DNA of 64,000 nt from an uncultured Eggerthella sp. (GTDB lineage Bacteria > Actinomycetota > Coriobacteriia > Coriobacteriales > Eggerthellaceae). The DNA lies in the NCBI GenBank assembly GCA_900553605.1, contig USDX01000002.1, positions 116,232 through 180,231 of the forward strand. Reading direction: 5' to 3'. Each line of letters opens with the position of its first letter. The stretch's first letter is position 1. The notes below the pieces were generated by a model. The model worked only from the letters and a program-made list of their open reading frames with translations, searched no databases and was not told the DNA's origin. Of the stretch, positions 1 through 7,364 are shown piece after piece. The translations under genes were made by a program, and so were the position numbers.

Positions 1-327
1 TTCTCGCTTTCGATGGCAGGAACAAAACCCGAGAGCGATAACTGGCTTCGCCGTAAAGAAAATCTTGCTTACGCTACCAACCAAAGCTCATATTTTTGGG
101 AGTGCTGGTGTGAACAGGGACTCCATCCCTTCGAATGGCGCGGTATGTCATATGAAGATTATGCGCCAGCAGGCGGTTGCTTCCCCTTGTGCATAAAGGG
201 CGCGGGCATGGTGGGCACCTTGGCCATTTCGGGGATGGCAAGCCATGAGGATCATGCATTGGCGTTCGAGACTGTTGAAAAGGCCGTGCGTGGTGAATTG
301 GGCATTGATGTCTCTGGCCTGATGTAG
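1..327 (+). CDS. UPF0303/HbpS-like (GlcG/DUF336 fold) protein, 3' part
   Basis: The frame is open from base 1, so the 5' end lies outside the window and about 108 C-terminal residues are visible. The sequence AGTKPESDNW followed by an RRK run, then KGAGMVGTLAISGM and EDHALAFETVEKA, matches the conserved second half of UPF0303 proteins, which share the heme-binding HbpS/GlcG fold. The biochemical role of the family is not settled; heme binding or degradation is reported for relatives. The ATG at position 13 is probably internal, because the family carries residues before this motif. A strong hairpin terminator follows about 20 bases after the stop, so this is the last gene of its transcript. 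Confidence 0.75.
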   Translation, partial: FSLSMAGTKPESDNWLRRKENLAYATNQSSYFWECWCEQGLHPFEWRGMSYEDYAPAGGCFPLCIKGAGMVGTLAISGMASHEDHALAFETVEKAVRGELGIDVSGLM

Positions 328-347
328 GGCAGCCAACCGAGTTTGCG

Positions 348-384
348 AGGCCCGGCGAAGATGATTCTTCGTCGGGCCTTTTCT
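348..384 (+). terminator. Rho-independent terminator after UPF0303 gene
   Basis: AGGCCCGGCGAAG pairs with CTTCGTCGGGCCTT (one mismatch) around a short loop and is followed by TTTTCT. It lies 20 bases after the UPF0303 stop codon. Confidence 0.85.
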
Positions 385-444
385 GTTGTATGGACCCCCC
401 AGTTGGTTTTGGCGGAATATTTGGGTGCCTTCCAACAGGGAAAG

Positions 445-480
445 ATACGGCTGCCAGAATGATCTATCTGGCAGCCGTAT
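445..480 (-). terminator. Hairpin terminator, probably for map
   Basis: A perfect 14-base inverted repeat (ATACGGCTGCCAGA and its complement) with an 8-base loop. Read on the minus strand it lies about 100 bases beyond the map stop and is followed by TCTTT. The stem is symmetric, so some effect on plus-strand transcription is also possible. Confidence 0.7.
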
Positions 481-582
481 AGGAACAATTGCGTGTTTGT
501 GCCGCATCAATTGTGTTGGAGCATTTTGCCCACAGGAGAACCAAAATAAGGTGAACGCAAACCTCTTTGGTGTTGTGTTGTT

Positions 583-1467
583 TTACCAGGAAATAAGCTC
601 GTATCCGTCTTCGGTTACAACGAGCTGCACTTCCCACTGGGCGGAATCCGAGCCATCTTTAGTGCGGACGGTCCAGCCGTTGGGATCTTCCATATTCAGT
701 TCGGGACCGCCTGCGTTGATCATAGGCTCAATGGTGAAGCACATGCCCGGAGCTAGAACCGCGCCTTCGCCAGGTTCGCCCACGAAGAAGACGAAGGGGT
801 CTTCGTGGAAGTCGTTTCCGATGCCGTGCCCTCCGAATTCGCGCACCACGCTAAAGCCGTTTTCTTCGGCATATGTTTGCACGGCATGGGCGATGTCGCC
901 TACGGTTGCCCAGGGTTTTACTGCAGCTAGGCCGCGCTGAACAGCTTCATAGGTGACATCGACAAGCTTTTTGCGCTCGGGGCTCACTTCGCCGATGCAG
1001 AACATGCGCGAAGAGTCAGAGTAATATCCATCCAAAATGGTAGAGCAGTCCACGTTGACAATATCGCCTTCTTTGAGCATGTCGTCGTCGCTGGGGATGC
1101 CGTGACATACCACGCTGTTGATCGAGGTGCAAACGCTGTTGGGGTAGCCCTCGAAGTTAAGGTCGGCGGGGATGCCTCCATGCTCAACCGTGTAGTTATA
1201 GATCCACTTGTCTATTTCAGCGGTGGTAACGCCTGGCTTGATATGCTCGGCAACGTAATCGAGCACCCCGATATTGATAGCGGCCGAGCGCTTAATGCCC
1301 TCGATTTCTTCAGGGCTTTTAAGAAGCGAACGGGGCACCACTTCGTATCCGTCAAGATAAAAACTTTCAAGGCGGCTATCAATGGGGCCGTGGCACTTCT
1401 TATATTTCTTTCCGCTTCCGCACCAGCACTCATCGTTGCGTCCGGGCTTTGGGCCGTTGTCGTACAT
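583..1467 (-). CDS. map: Type I methionine aminopeptidase with N-terminal SEC-C zinc motif
   Basis: Removes the initiator methionine from nascent proteins in the cytoplasm using a dinuclear metal site. The first 27 residues hold a SEC-C zinc motif (CWCGSGKKYKKCHG), as in the longer MetAP form that may associate with ribosomes. The M24 peptidase core follows, with the metal-ligand stretches NVDCSTILDGYYSDSSRM, GHGIGNDFHEDP and FTIEPMIN in the expected order, and a final E in WEVQLVVTEDG. I chose the ATG at 1467 because AAGGAG lies 6 bases before it; the frame is open to 1518 but has no good ribosome site there. About 294 residues, normal for this subtype. Confidence 0.95.
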   Translation of the reverse strand: MYDNGPKPGRNDECWCGSGKKYKKCHGPIDSRLESFYLDGYEVVPRSLLKSPEEIEGIKRSAAINIGVLDYVAEHIKPGVTTAEIDKWIYNYTVEHGGIPADLNFEGYPNSVCTSINSVVCHGIPSDDDMLKEGDIVNVDCSTILDGYYSDSSRMFCIGEVSPERKKLVDVTYEAVQRGLAAVKPWATVGDIAHAVQTYAEENGFSVVREFGGHGIGNDFHEDPFVFFVGEPGEGAVLAPGMCFTIEPMINAGGPELNMEDPNGWTVRTKDGSDSAQWEVQLVVTEDGYELISW

Positions 1468-1771
1468 AGCAAGCTCCTTATTCGTTGTCTCGTCGCCTAA
1501 GGCTCGAAACCGTTGCATTCTCGGTTGTTAGCTTAAGTTAATTGCGAAAGCGATCAAACGGAATATGACTTTATTTGCATTGTTTCCATCGCTAGGGGCT
1601 CTTTCCGCGGGCGAGCTTTATCACGTTTTGAGCGTGCAGGAAGGGAAGCCTCCTTGCTGGGAGGAAAGGGGATTCCTAGTTTCGTGTTTGCTTTCAGGGG
1701 CGGGGTCTGCTTGGGAAAGCGCATATGGCTTCGTGCTCTTCGGAAAGCTTGAGCTTTGGGGTTGCGGTGTA

Positions 1772-1811
1772 ACGAAAAGACGGCCGCCAGAAAACCTGCA
1801 GCCGTCTTCGG
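1772..1811 (-). terminator. Terminator after hsmA-family gene
   Basis: AAGACGGC and GCCGTCTT form a stem (1777-1808); on the minus strand it is followed by TTTTCG. It lies 24 bases beyond the stop of the HsmA-family gene. Confidence 0.7.
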
Positions 1812-1834
1812 GGTAGCGTTGTGCGCTCTGCGCG

Positions 1835-2341
1835 CTATCGATGCAGGCGCGCCTTGTTGGCCTTAAGACAGAAGAAGATGCCCAGAACCAGAACAAAGGA
1901 TGCGGTAATGGTGAGCGCCATCGAATCGGAGAACGGGAACATCGGTGCGCCGAGCATGACGCCAACGCCGTAGGGGACAAGCCAGAACAGCCATACGCCA
2001 ATGCTCAGTCGATGGAAGTTGGCCCTGGAGCGCTCGTTGCCGCGAAGAACAACGATGGTTGCCCAAACCGCATGGAAAAGCATGAGTGAAAGCGCGAGCA
2101 CGCCCGTGATTGCGTGGAGGGGCGAACCTGCACCACCGGTTTCGCCTGCAACCATAGACATGATGGTGGTTCCCGCAGTGTCGAACACGAAGCCAGTCCA
2201 GAAGAAAGCCAGGTGCTTTGGCTTCAAAGTTCCAGAACGGCGCTCGGCAAATACGCCGATGGTGTAGAAGACGAGTGCGAGTGAAATGATAATTGCGGCA
2301 AAGATCACCATTCCCATGTTGGGGGTACCTTGGATTCCCAT
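1835..2341 (-). CDS. HsmA family (TIGR03987) membrane protein
   Basis: A 168-residue protein with four to five hydrophobic segments (about residues 8-30, 44-62, 75-98, 112-133 and 140-158). FAERRSGTLKPKHLAFFWTG, FDTAGTTIMS and HAITGVLALSLMLFHAVWA are hallmarks of the TIGR03987/HsmA family of small integral membrane proteins. Its molecular function is unknown. The ATG is preceded by GAAAGGAG. It lies directly downstream of a tetR-family gene on the same strand, separated by 127 bases that contain two inverted repeats, so repression by that regulator is likely (inference). Confidence 0.85.
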   Translation of the reverse strand: MGIQGTPNMGMVIFAAIIISLALVFYTIGVFAERRSGTLKPKHLAFFWTGFVFDTAGTTIMSMVAGETGGAGSPLHAITGVLALSLMLFHAVWATIVVLRGNERSRANFHRLSIGVWLFWLVPYGVGVMLGAPMFPFSDSMALTITASFVLVLGIFFCLKANKARLHR

Positions 2342-2355
2342 GATCTTTTGCTCCT

Positions 2356-2410
2356 TTCAAGATTGTGCTTTGCGGCTGATTGCTTTGCTTTTGACAAGAA
2401 CAATCTTGAA
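2356..2410 (-). promoter_or_regulatory. Inverted repeat TTCAAGATTGT / ACAATCTTGAA upstream of hsmA
   Basis: Perfect 11-base arms at 2356-2366 and 2400-2410, 33 bases apart. The left arm abuts the Shine-Dalgarno of the hsmA-family gene. The position fits an operator pair for the adjacent TetR regulator, or an mRNA stem controlling translation. No consensus could be compared. Confidence 0.4.
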
Positions 2411-2416
2411 GGCGTG

Positions 2417-2450
2417 CCACCTGAACATCTACGGGCTAATGTTCAGGTGG
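2417..2450. repeat. 12-base perfect inverted repeat between tetR and hsmA
   Basis: CCACCTGAACAT and its complement flank a 10-base loop. It sits 18 bases past the tetR stop. There is no T-run, so it is either an intercistronic stem or an operator rather than a clear terminator. Confidence 0.5.
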
Positions 2451-2467
2451 CATATTCCGCTTTGGCC

Positions 2468-3028
2468 CTATTGTTCGTAGAGGGTTCGTTCGAGCATGGT
2501 AAATAGAAGGGAGCAATCGGGCTGTTCGCTCCGCAATTCGGTGATGATGTTGCGTAGTGCGAACTTGGAAACGGCTTCTGCGGTGACGTGACTAGGAAGA
2601 TCGTGCCTGATAGAAGGGTCGTTTTCGAAGATGATAATCATGCCCTCGCAAATATGGTCAAACTGTTTTTCTTCGCGGAATCGCGCGATAGTCTTTTCCG
2701 CCATAGGCAGTGCCTCGGAATCTTTAAGCCAGTGTTCCCTGAAATGACGGATGGTTTTTTCCATGCTGTCGAACATGCGCTTGCAGAAATCCAGATAACG
2801 TTCACCTTTCGTGGGGTGGCAGAAATCGGTGTAGAACGCGCGCTTGAAATACAGCGCTGTGGTTGCTGTGGTGAGTTCGCCCTTCGAAGCGAAATGATTG
2901 TAGATGGTTCCAACGCTCACGTTGCAGTTTGATGCGAGTCCCCTTACCGAAAGGGCTGCAAGACCATATTTGTCCGCGATGTCGTATGCGTGATTAAGAA
3001 GGGTATCACGGGGTGTTGGTTCAGCCAT
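2468..3028 (-). CDS. TetR/AcrR family transcriptional regulator
   Basis: 186 residues. The N-terminal helix-turn-helix (about residues 20-45) reads GLAALSVRGLASNCNVSVG followed by TIYNHFASKGEL, the standard TetR DNA-binding signature. The variable C-terminal half (residues 60-186) would bind an unknown ligand. The ATG at 3028 follows a CGAAAGGAATGCA ribosome site. It is followed on the same strand by the HsmA-family membrane protein, its probable target; hsmA-family genes are often paired with TetR regulators (inference from context). Confidence 0.88.
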   Translation of the reverse strand: MAEPTPRDTLLNHAYDIADKYGLAALSVRGLASNCNVSVGTIYNHFASKGELTTATTALYFKRAFYTDFCHPTKGERYLDFCKRMFDSMEKTIRHFREHWLKDSEALPMAEKTIARFREEKQFDHICEGMIIIFENDPSIRHDLPSHVTAEAVSKFALRNIITELRSEQPDCSLLFTMLERTLYEQ

Positions 3029-3152
3029 TGCATTCCTTTCGGCAAGGGGCGTAGAAAAGCGTTGAATGCACGAAGTGGGTTACGTATCGCCTATCCTATC
3101 CAACTGCGGTATCGCGGAGCCTTATTCCATCCGATTGCCTTACCTGGTGCCC

Positions 3153-3570
3153 TTAGGGGCTTTCTCGCGATAGGGAATGAGCAGCAGCTCCGATTATGGC
3201 GCAGATTGCAACGAAGACAGCCATGTCTTTGAAGCTAGCGTTCAGGGTTTGCTGGTAGGTAGCTTGAATGGTGTCGGTTTCTTCGTCGATGGCAGCAAGG
3301 TAGTTCGCCTCAGCTTCGTCAAACATGCCCGGAATTGCGTCTCGCACCTCCTTCATCTGGGAAATCGTTTCATTCAGATCCTCATAAGCCGCTTAGAGGT
3401 CTTTATGGGCGCTTACGAGCTCCGACCTACCATTGGCCATCTCGTTTCGGGCTGCTTGCATCTCGCTCCTGCCCTGCTGCATGCCCTTTTTGCCGGTGTT
3501 TACGCCATTTCGAGCCTGATTTAGACCTTCAATGCCGCGGTCAAGCTCATCTATTAGACGAAATACAAGA
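3153..3570 (-). pseudogene. 3' remnant of an MFS/MMPL-type transporter gene
   Basis: One frame carries a heptad-rich segment (LIDELDRGIEGLNQARN onward, rich in Q, E, N and K), an in-frame TAA at 3390-3392, and then a second coiled segment ending in a membrane helix (FKDMAVFVAICAIIGAAA) and a basic tail. The tail resembles the last transmembrane segment of large drug transporters from related anaerobes. No transporter core lies upstream: the frame begins right at the palindrome at 3571-3609. I read this as the decayed 3' end of a transporter, possibly a former target of the TetR gene. Family assignment is tentative. Confidence 0.5.
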
Positions 3571-3609
3571 AATGGGTCGGCCCCGGTACGATACCGGGGC
3601 CGACCCATT
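3571..3609 (-). terminator. Long GC-rich palindrome serving as terminator
   Basis: AATGGGTCGGCCCCGGTA and its complement are separated by 3 bases. On the minus strand it lies 36 bases after the permease stop and is followed by TTTCTTG. Confidence 0.7.
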
Positions 3610-3644
3610 CACGATGATCAGGCTTGTTGTTTCTTACGGTTGGC

Positions 3645-5021
3645 TCATTCTCTCTTTGTGGGTTCAACTGGCATGCCGTCTTCGGCTTTGCCGCCACGCA
3701 TTCTTGCTTCGAGGATTGCCAATTGGCGTTCGGTTTCCTCGTCTTCTTGGCGTTGGATCTCCTTATTCAGACGGTAGTCTTCCTTGATCTTCTTGTTGTT
3801 GCACAAGAGCAGGTACAGGATGATTGAAGCGGGCAAGGCAACTGCGGCGCCACGGGCAACAACCAGACCCGCGCCCATTCCGGCAAGACCTTTGTCCATA
3901 TCGTCTCGCAGCATGTTGCAGGCGATCTGTGCGCAAACGAAGCCCTGGATAACCATGATAACTACGAGAAGCGCTCCTGATGCTGCAAGCGAAGCTTCGT
4001 ACAGCGGGTAAATGAACAGGCCAAGAACCGTGAAGATCAAGTTCGTTGCAGAACCATCATAGATGGAATCCATTGCCTCGCGTCCGCCCTGATGGTAACG
4101 AGCGTAGGTGGCAATGCAGTACGGAGGGCTCAGCGGGCCGGCGAGTGCGGGGTAGGGAGCGCACAGCGAAAGGATAACGTTACGGATGCCGCAGATGACG
4201 TTGGTGCGGTTAGCATCGAATTCGATGTGCTCATCTTCGCGAACGGCGGCGAAGCCAAGCTCCTGGACCGTGATGAAGTCGCCGTATGCGATGATCCATG
4301 CGGTAATTGCATAGGGAATTGCCGTGATCCAAGTAGCCGGGTCAGGCGCAAAGCCGATACTAAACGGCGACACCGTGGCGAACATCGTGGCGAAGTCTGG
4401 GATAACGATAATCTTGCCCGAGAACTGGTAGTCAAAGTCACCGGTAAGGTCGCCAACCACGAAGAGGATAAGGACCGCCCACAGGAAGCTGTAATTGCCG
4501 AGAAGGCTCAGGAGCTTATTGGCCGCCATGTGCTCACGGATGCGCTGACTGAACATGAACAGGCATACAACGGTAAGTCCAACAAGACAGCCGATAGTTG
4601 CGGTATCAACGGCTCCGCCTTCCTTCAGGCGGGCCGCAACGGAGTTGATGCCCGCGCCAAGAACGATGCCGCCTTTAAGGGCTGCAGGCATTAGCGTATT
4701 GAGCTTTTTCGATAAGCCTGTTGCGCCCAATATGATGAACAGCAACCCTAGTTCTAGCTGAATGGTGGTTAACGCTTGCAGTCGGGCCACGCCTTCAGGC
4801 AGCGTTTCCAAATAAAGGACGATGATTGCCATCGCAGCGGTAATCAAACCGCAAATGGAGCTTTCGCCCAGCAGCCAATTGAGCGTATAGCATGCGGTTT
4901 CGAACAGAACCAGCGCATAGGCTACATCAGGATCAAGACCCAGTGTCGCCGTCAGAACAGCAAGAGCACCGTACGAAGTGCAGTATGCGATTGCCGCCCA
5001 CGGGAGCCGCCGCGAAGCTGC
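3645..5021 (-). pseudogene. NCS2-like permease, 5' end lost
   Basis: A polytopic membrane protein of about 458 codons, with roughly eleven hydrophobic segments and a charged tail (KEIQRQEDEETERQL). The order of segments, a PALAGPLSPP-type loop and the glycine-rich GAALKGGIVLGAGIN stretch suggest a purine/uracil or related permease; similarity to characterised NCS2 proteins is weak. The frame is open to 5021 and codes a plausible membrane segment (YCTSYGALAVLTATLGLDP), but the codons from 4848 to 5021 contain no ATG, GTG or TTG. The first usable start is a TTG at 4847 inside the protein. The gene therefore seems to have lost its start, next to the inverted-repeat element at 5089-5264. Confidence 0.6.
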
Positions 5022-5088
5022 TCACGATGTTACGCTGGGTCCGCCCTGACCAAATCGTCACCCCAAAGCTGCTCCGAGAGTCCAGAAA

Positions 5089-5264
5089 CAAAAATCTCGA
5101 CATTTTTGCAACATTTTTGCGATTGCGGATTGTTGCGAGCTTCCCAATTGCGCATCGAGGTGCAAAAGCGCAGGTAATCGGTTGCATGACGGCCTGTTTT
5201 CGCTTTGTGGGGACGGAAGAGAGTCCGTAATCGCAAAAATGTTGCAAAAACGCCTCAATTTTTG
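5089..5264. repeat. 176-base element with 41-base imperfect terminal inverted repeats
   Basis: Arms at 5089-5129 and 5224-5264 share the exact core TGCAACATTTTTGCGATT in opposite orientation, with about 85% identity overall. The 94-base interior has no convincing ORF. It may be a MITE-like element or a large intergenic stem. It sits immediately upstream of the truncated permease, and the region from 5022 to 5531 holds nothing else that I recognise. Confidence 0.6.
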
Positions 5265-5531
5265 TTTTTACGATGGATGGATTGCCTCAACAGGTAGATA
5301 TCGCAATGGGTACTGGGTAAGGGGCGGAAATCCTACGCCTCTTGGGTTTGATACGCAGTATGCATTTTGATAACGCTTTAATTTATCGATTGCTGTTCAG
5401 CTGGAACTTCTAGCGCGCGATGGTTGAGATTGGGGTCGTTCTAATTGTCGAATCGTATAAAGCGGCGGCTAAGAGAATCCTTTACGCTTAGCCACCGTTG
5501 ATGATTGCTTTCGCTTGTTTGACCTATATGG

Positions 5532-6044
5532 TTATCGCGCGTTGTTGGCCACAAGTTGCTTGAGCGCATTCAGGTCTTTATCGTCGGGATGGGCTAGTGC
5601 TTTGTCGAAATTCTCGATCATTGCATCGATATTGGGCATATGATCGGGCTGTTGCTTCATCTTCTCGTAGCGCTCTCGTACGGATTGAGGCATCTTGCCT
5701 TGGCACATGTACTCCCCGACAACAGTATTGCTTGCATCAAGGGATTCCTTCGTCTTATCTAAGATCCCCTTGAAATAGGCTTCGCTGCCTCCGAATCCTG
5801 CGGTTCCGAACAGGAATATTTCCTTGTTTCGTAGCGTTTTCAAGAGATTCAAGGCGTTGTCGTCGGCAATGCCTTTATTGGTCCAGAAACCTACGTAGAT
5901 CATGTCCGACTTGGGCTCGTTTCCCGTGCAATCGCCAAAATAGTCGCAGCACTCTGCGGGTAATGCTTCACGGATGGCTTCAGCGAGCTGCTTAGTGTTT
6001 CCGGTGCTGCTGCTGAATAAAATTGAGTAGTGGGATTGGGTCAT
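5532..6044 (-). CDS. Flavodoxin family protein, BilS-like
   Basis: 170 residues with a flavodoxin fold. The FMN phosphate loop is SSSTGNTKQLAEAI (residues 11-24); further motifs are VGFWTNKGIADD, FLFGTAGFGGS and YMCQGKMPQSVRERYEKM. The last two are characteristic of the short flavodoxins called BilS, which accompany the bilirubin reductase BilR in gut bacteria. It would act as a cytoplasmic single- or two-electron carrier. No BilR homologue lies in the window, so the partner is unknown and the BilS label is by resemblance only. AGCAGGACACC precedes the ATG. Confidence 0.82.
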   Translation of the reverse strand: MTQSHYSILFSSSTGNTKQLAEAIREALPAECCDYFGDCTGNEPKSDMIYVGFWTNKGIADDNALNLLKTLRNKEIFLFGTAGFGGSEAYFKGILDKTKESLDASNTVVGEYMCQGKMPQSVRERYEKMKQQPDHMPNIDAMIENFDKALAHPDDKDLNALKQLVANNAR

Positions 6045-6175
6045 GGTGTCCTGCTTTCTGCAGATGATGTTTGGCGAACATTGTAATCCCGCGATTGCTT
6101 CGTCGAAAGTGTGACTGCCTCATTCCTTGCAACTCGGTTCATATCTGTTCAACTCGCCGTTTGCGGATTAAAGTT

Positions 6176-6240
6176 GACATATGTCGAAAATGGGATTGAC
6201 CGGTACGGCTGTGCCTCTAGACTAAATAGTGACATATGTC
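6176..6240 (+). promoter_or_regulatory. Promoter flanked by two identical palindromes GACATATGTC
   Basis: The perfect 10-base palindrome GACATATGTC occurs at 6176-6185 and 6231-6240. Between them lie TTGACC (6196-6201) and TAGACT (6218-6223) with 16-base spacing, a plausible -35/-10 pair. The downstream palindrome would fall near the transcription start and lies 15 bases before the ATG of the DUF134 gene. The arrangement is that of a self-repressed promoter. Confidence 0.6.
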
Positions 6241-6255
6241 AGAAAAGGAAATGCT

Positions 6256-7071
6256 ATGGCAGGACGAAAAGAAAGAACTCGGTTCGTGGGCATCGTGCCC
6301 GAATTCGTTGGTTTCGTGCCTGACGGTATCCCCACAGGGGACACTGTAGAGCTTGCCTATGACGAACTCGAGGTAATACGCCTTCTCGATTTAGAGAAAA
6401 TGAGCCAGGAAGAAGCGGCGGCTCATATGGGCGTTTCACGAACCACGGTAACGGGTATATACGAACGAGCTCGTTCGAAAGTTGCTGACAGTTTGGTGAA
6501 TGGCAAACGGCTGTGCATTGAGGGCGGTAACGTTGCGTTTCCTCCATGCGGTAGCGCCGATTTTGCATTTGTAAGCAATCCCAAGAAGAAGGAGGCTCTT
6601 ATGAGGGTTGCGGTAACGTATGAAAATGGCGAAATATTTCAACATTTTGGAAGAACTCAGGCGTTCAAGCTATATGACATTGAAGACGGTCAGGTCGTGG
6701 CAATGCAGGTAGTCGACACTCAGGGTTCTGGCCATGGGGCTTTGGCGGACTTCCTTAAGGGAAATGATGTCGATGTCCTTCTGTGCGGCGGCATTGGTGG
6801 TGGCGCACAGAGCGCACTTGCAGCTCAAGGCATCGAACTGTATGGCGGGCTGTCTGGACTGGCAGACGATGCCGTATCGTGTCTGCTGGCCGGTATTCTC
6901 GAGAAGAGCACTATGCCAGTTTGCGATCATCATGGGCATAGCCATGGGGGATGCCATCATGTCCACCAGCATGCGCATGGGGAATGTCAGGGTCACGCAC
7001 AAATTCATGGTGAGTGTCAGGGGCGCAGCCACGAACACGGTGCATGTTGCCACGGTGGCCACGGCAATTAA
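6256..7071 (+). CDS. DUF134 DNA-binding domain fused to NifX/NifB-type Fe-Mo cofactor domain, His-rich tail
   Basis: About 271 residues. Residues 1-95 are a DUF134 helix-turn-helix (RFVGIVPEFVGFVP, ELEVIRLLDLEKMSQEEAA, MGVSRTTVTGIYERARSKVA). A dinitrogenase iron-molybdenum cofactor domain follows from about residue 115 (MRVAVTYENGEIFQHFGRT, LLCGGIGGGAQSALAAQGI). The tail after residue 215 is packed with His, Cys and Gly (CDHHGHSHGG and similar), suggesting metal binding. Such fusions are common in anaerobes, and their function is inferred as metal- or redox-responsive regulation. The ATG at 6256 follows AAGGAA; a GTG at 6229 is less likely. Paired palindromes upstream suggest autoregulation. 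Confidence 0.88.
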   Translation: MAGRKERTRFVGIVPEFVGFVPDGIPTGDTVELAYDELEVIRLLDLEKMSQEEAAAHMGVSRTTVTGIYERARSKVADSLVNGKRLCIEGGNVAFPPCGSADFAFVSNPKKKEALMRVAVTYENGEIFQHFGRTQAFKLYDIEDGQVVAMQVVDTQGSGHGALADFLKGNDVDVLLCGGIGGGAQSALAAQGIELYGGLSGLADDAVSCLLAGILEKSTMPVCDHHGHSHGGCHHVHQHAHGECQGHAQIHGECQGRSHEHGACCHGGHGN

Positions 7072-7094
7072 TGCTTTTGCTCTAAGGAACGTGG

Positions 7095-7132
7095 GGCTGG
7101 CTGACGGAAATGTCGCCAGCCTTATTTGTTTT
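7095..7132 (+). terminator. Terminator after DUF134 gene
   Basis: GGCTGGC pairs with GCCAGCC across a 13-base loop and is followed by TTATTTGTTTT, 24 bases after the stop. Confidence 0.8.
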
Positions 7133-7364
7133 CAGCAGAGATAAGTCAATCGTTCGCCTCGGTGGGAAGTTGGTAAGCTTATGCGAAGAAGCAAAGTCTA
7201 GGTGTTGAAGACCTTCGCATTTCAACGCGGCGGATATAGGCAATGTTGCGTTTGGGCAGGGGTGCAACAATGTGCTCGCTATGCCGAGCCTGAAAAGGAA
7301 CCAAACGGCGAAAGCGCTGCGGTATATCGGATATGGGCGAAAGACTATGGATGAGGGCAGTCGG

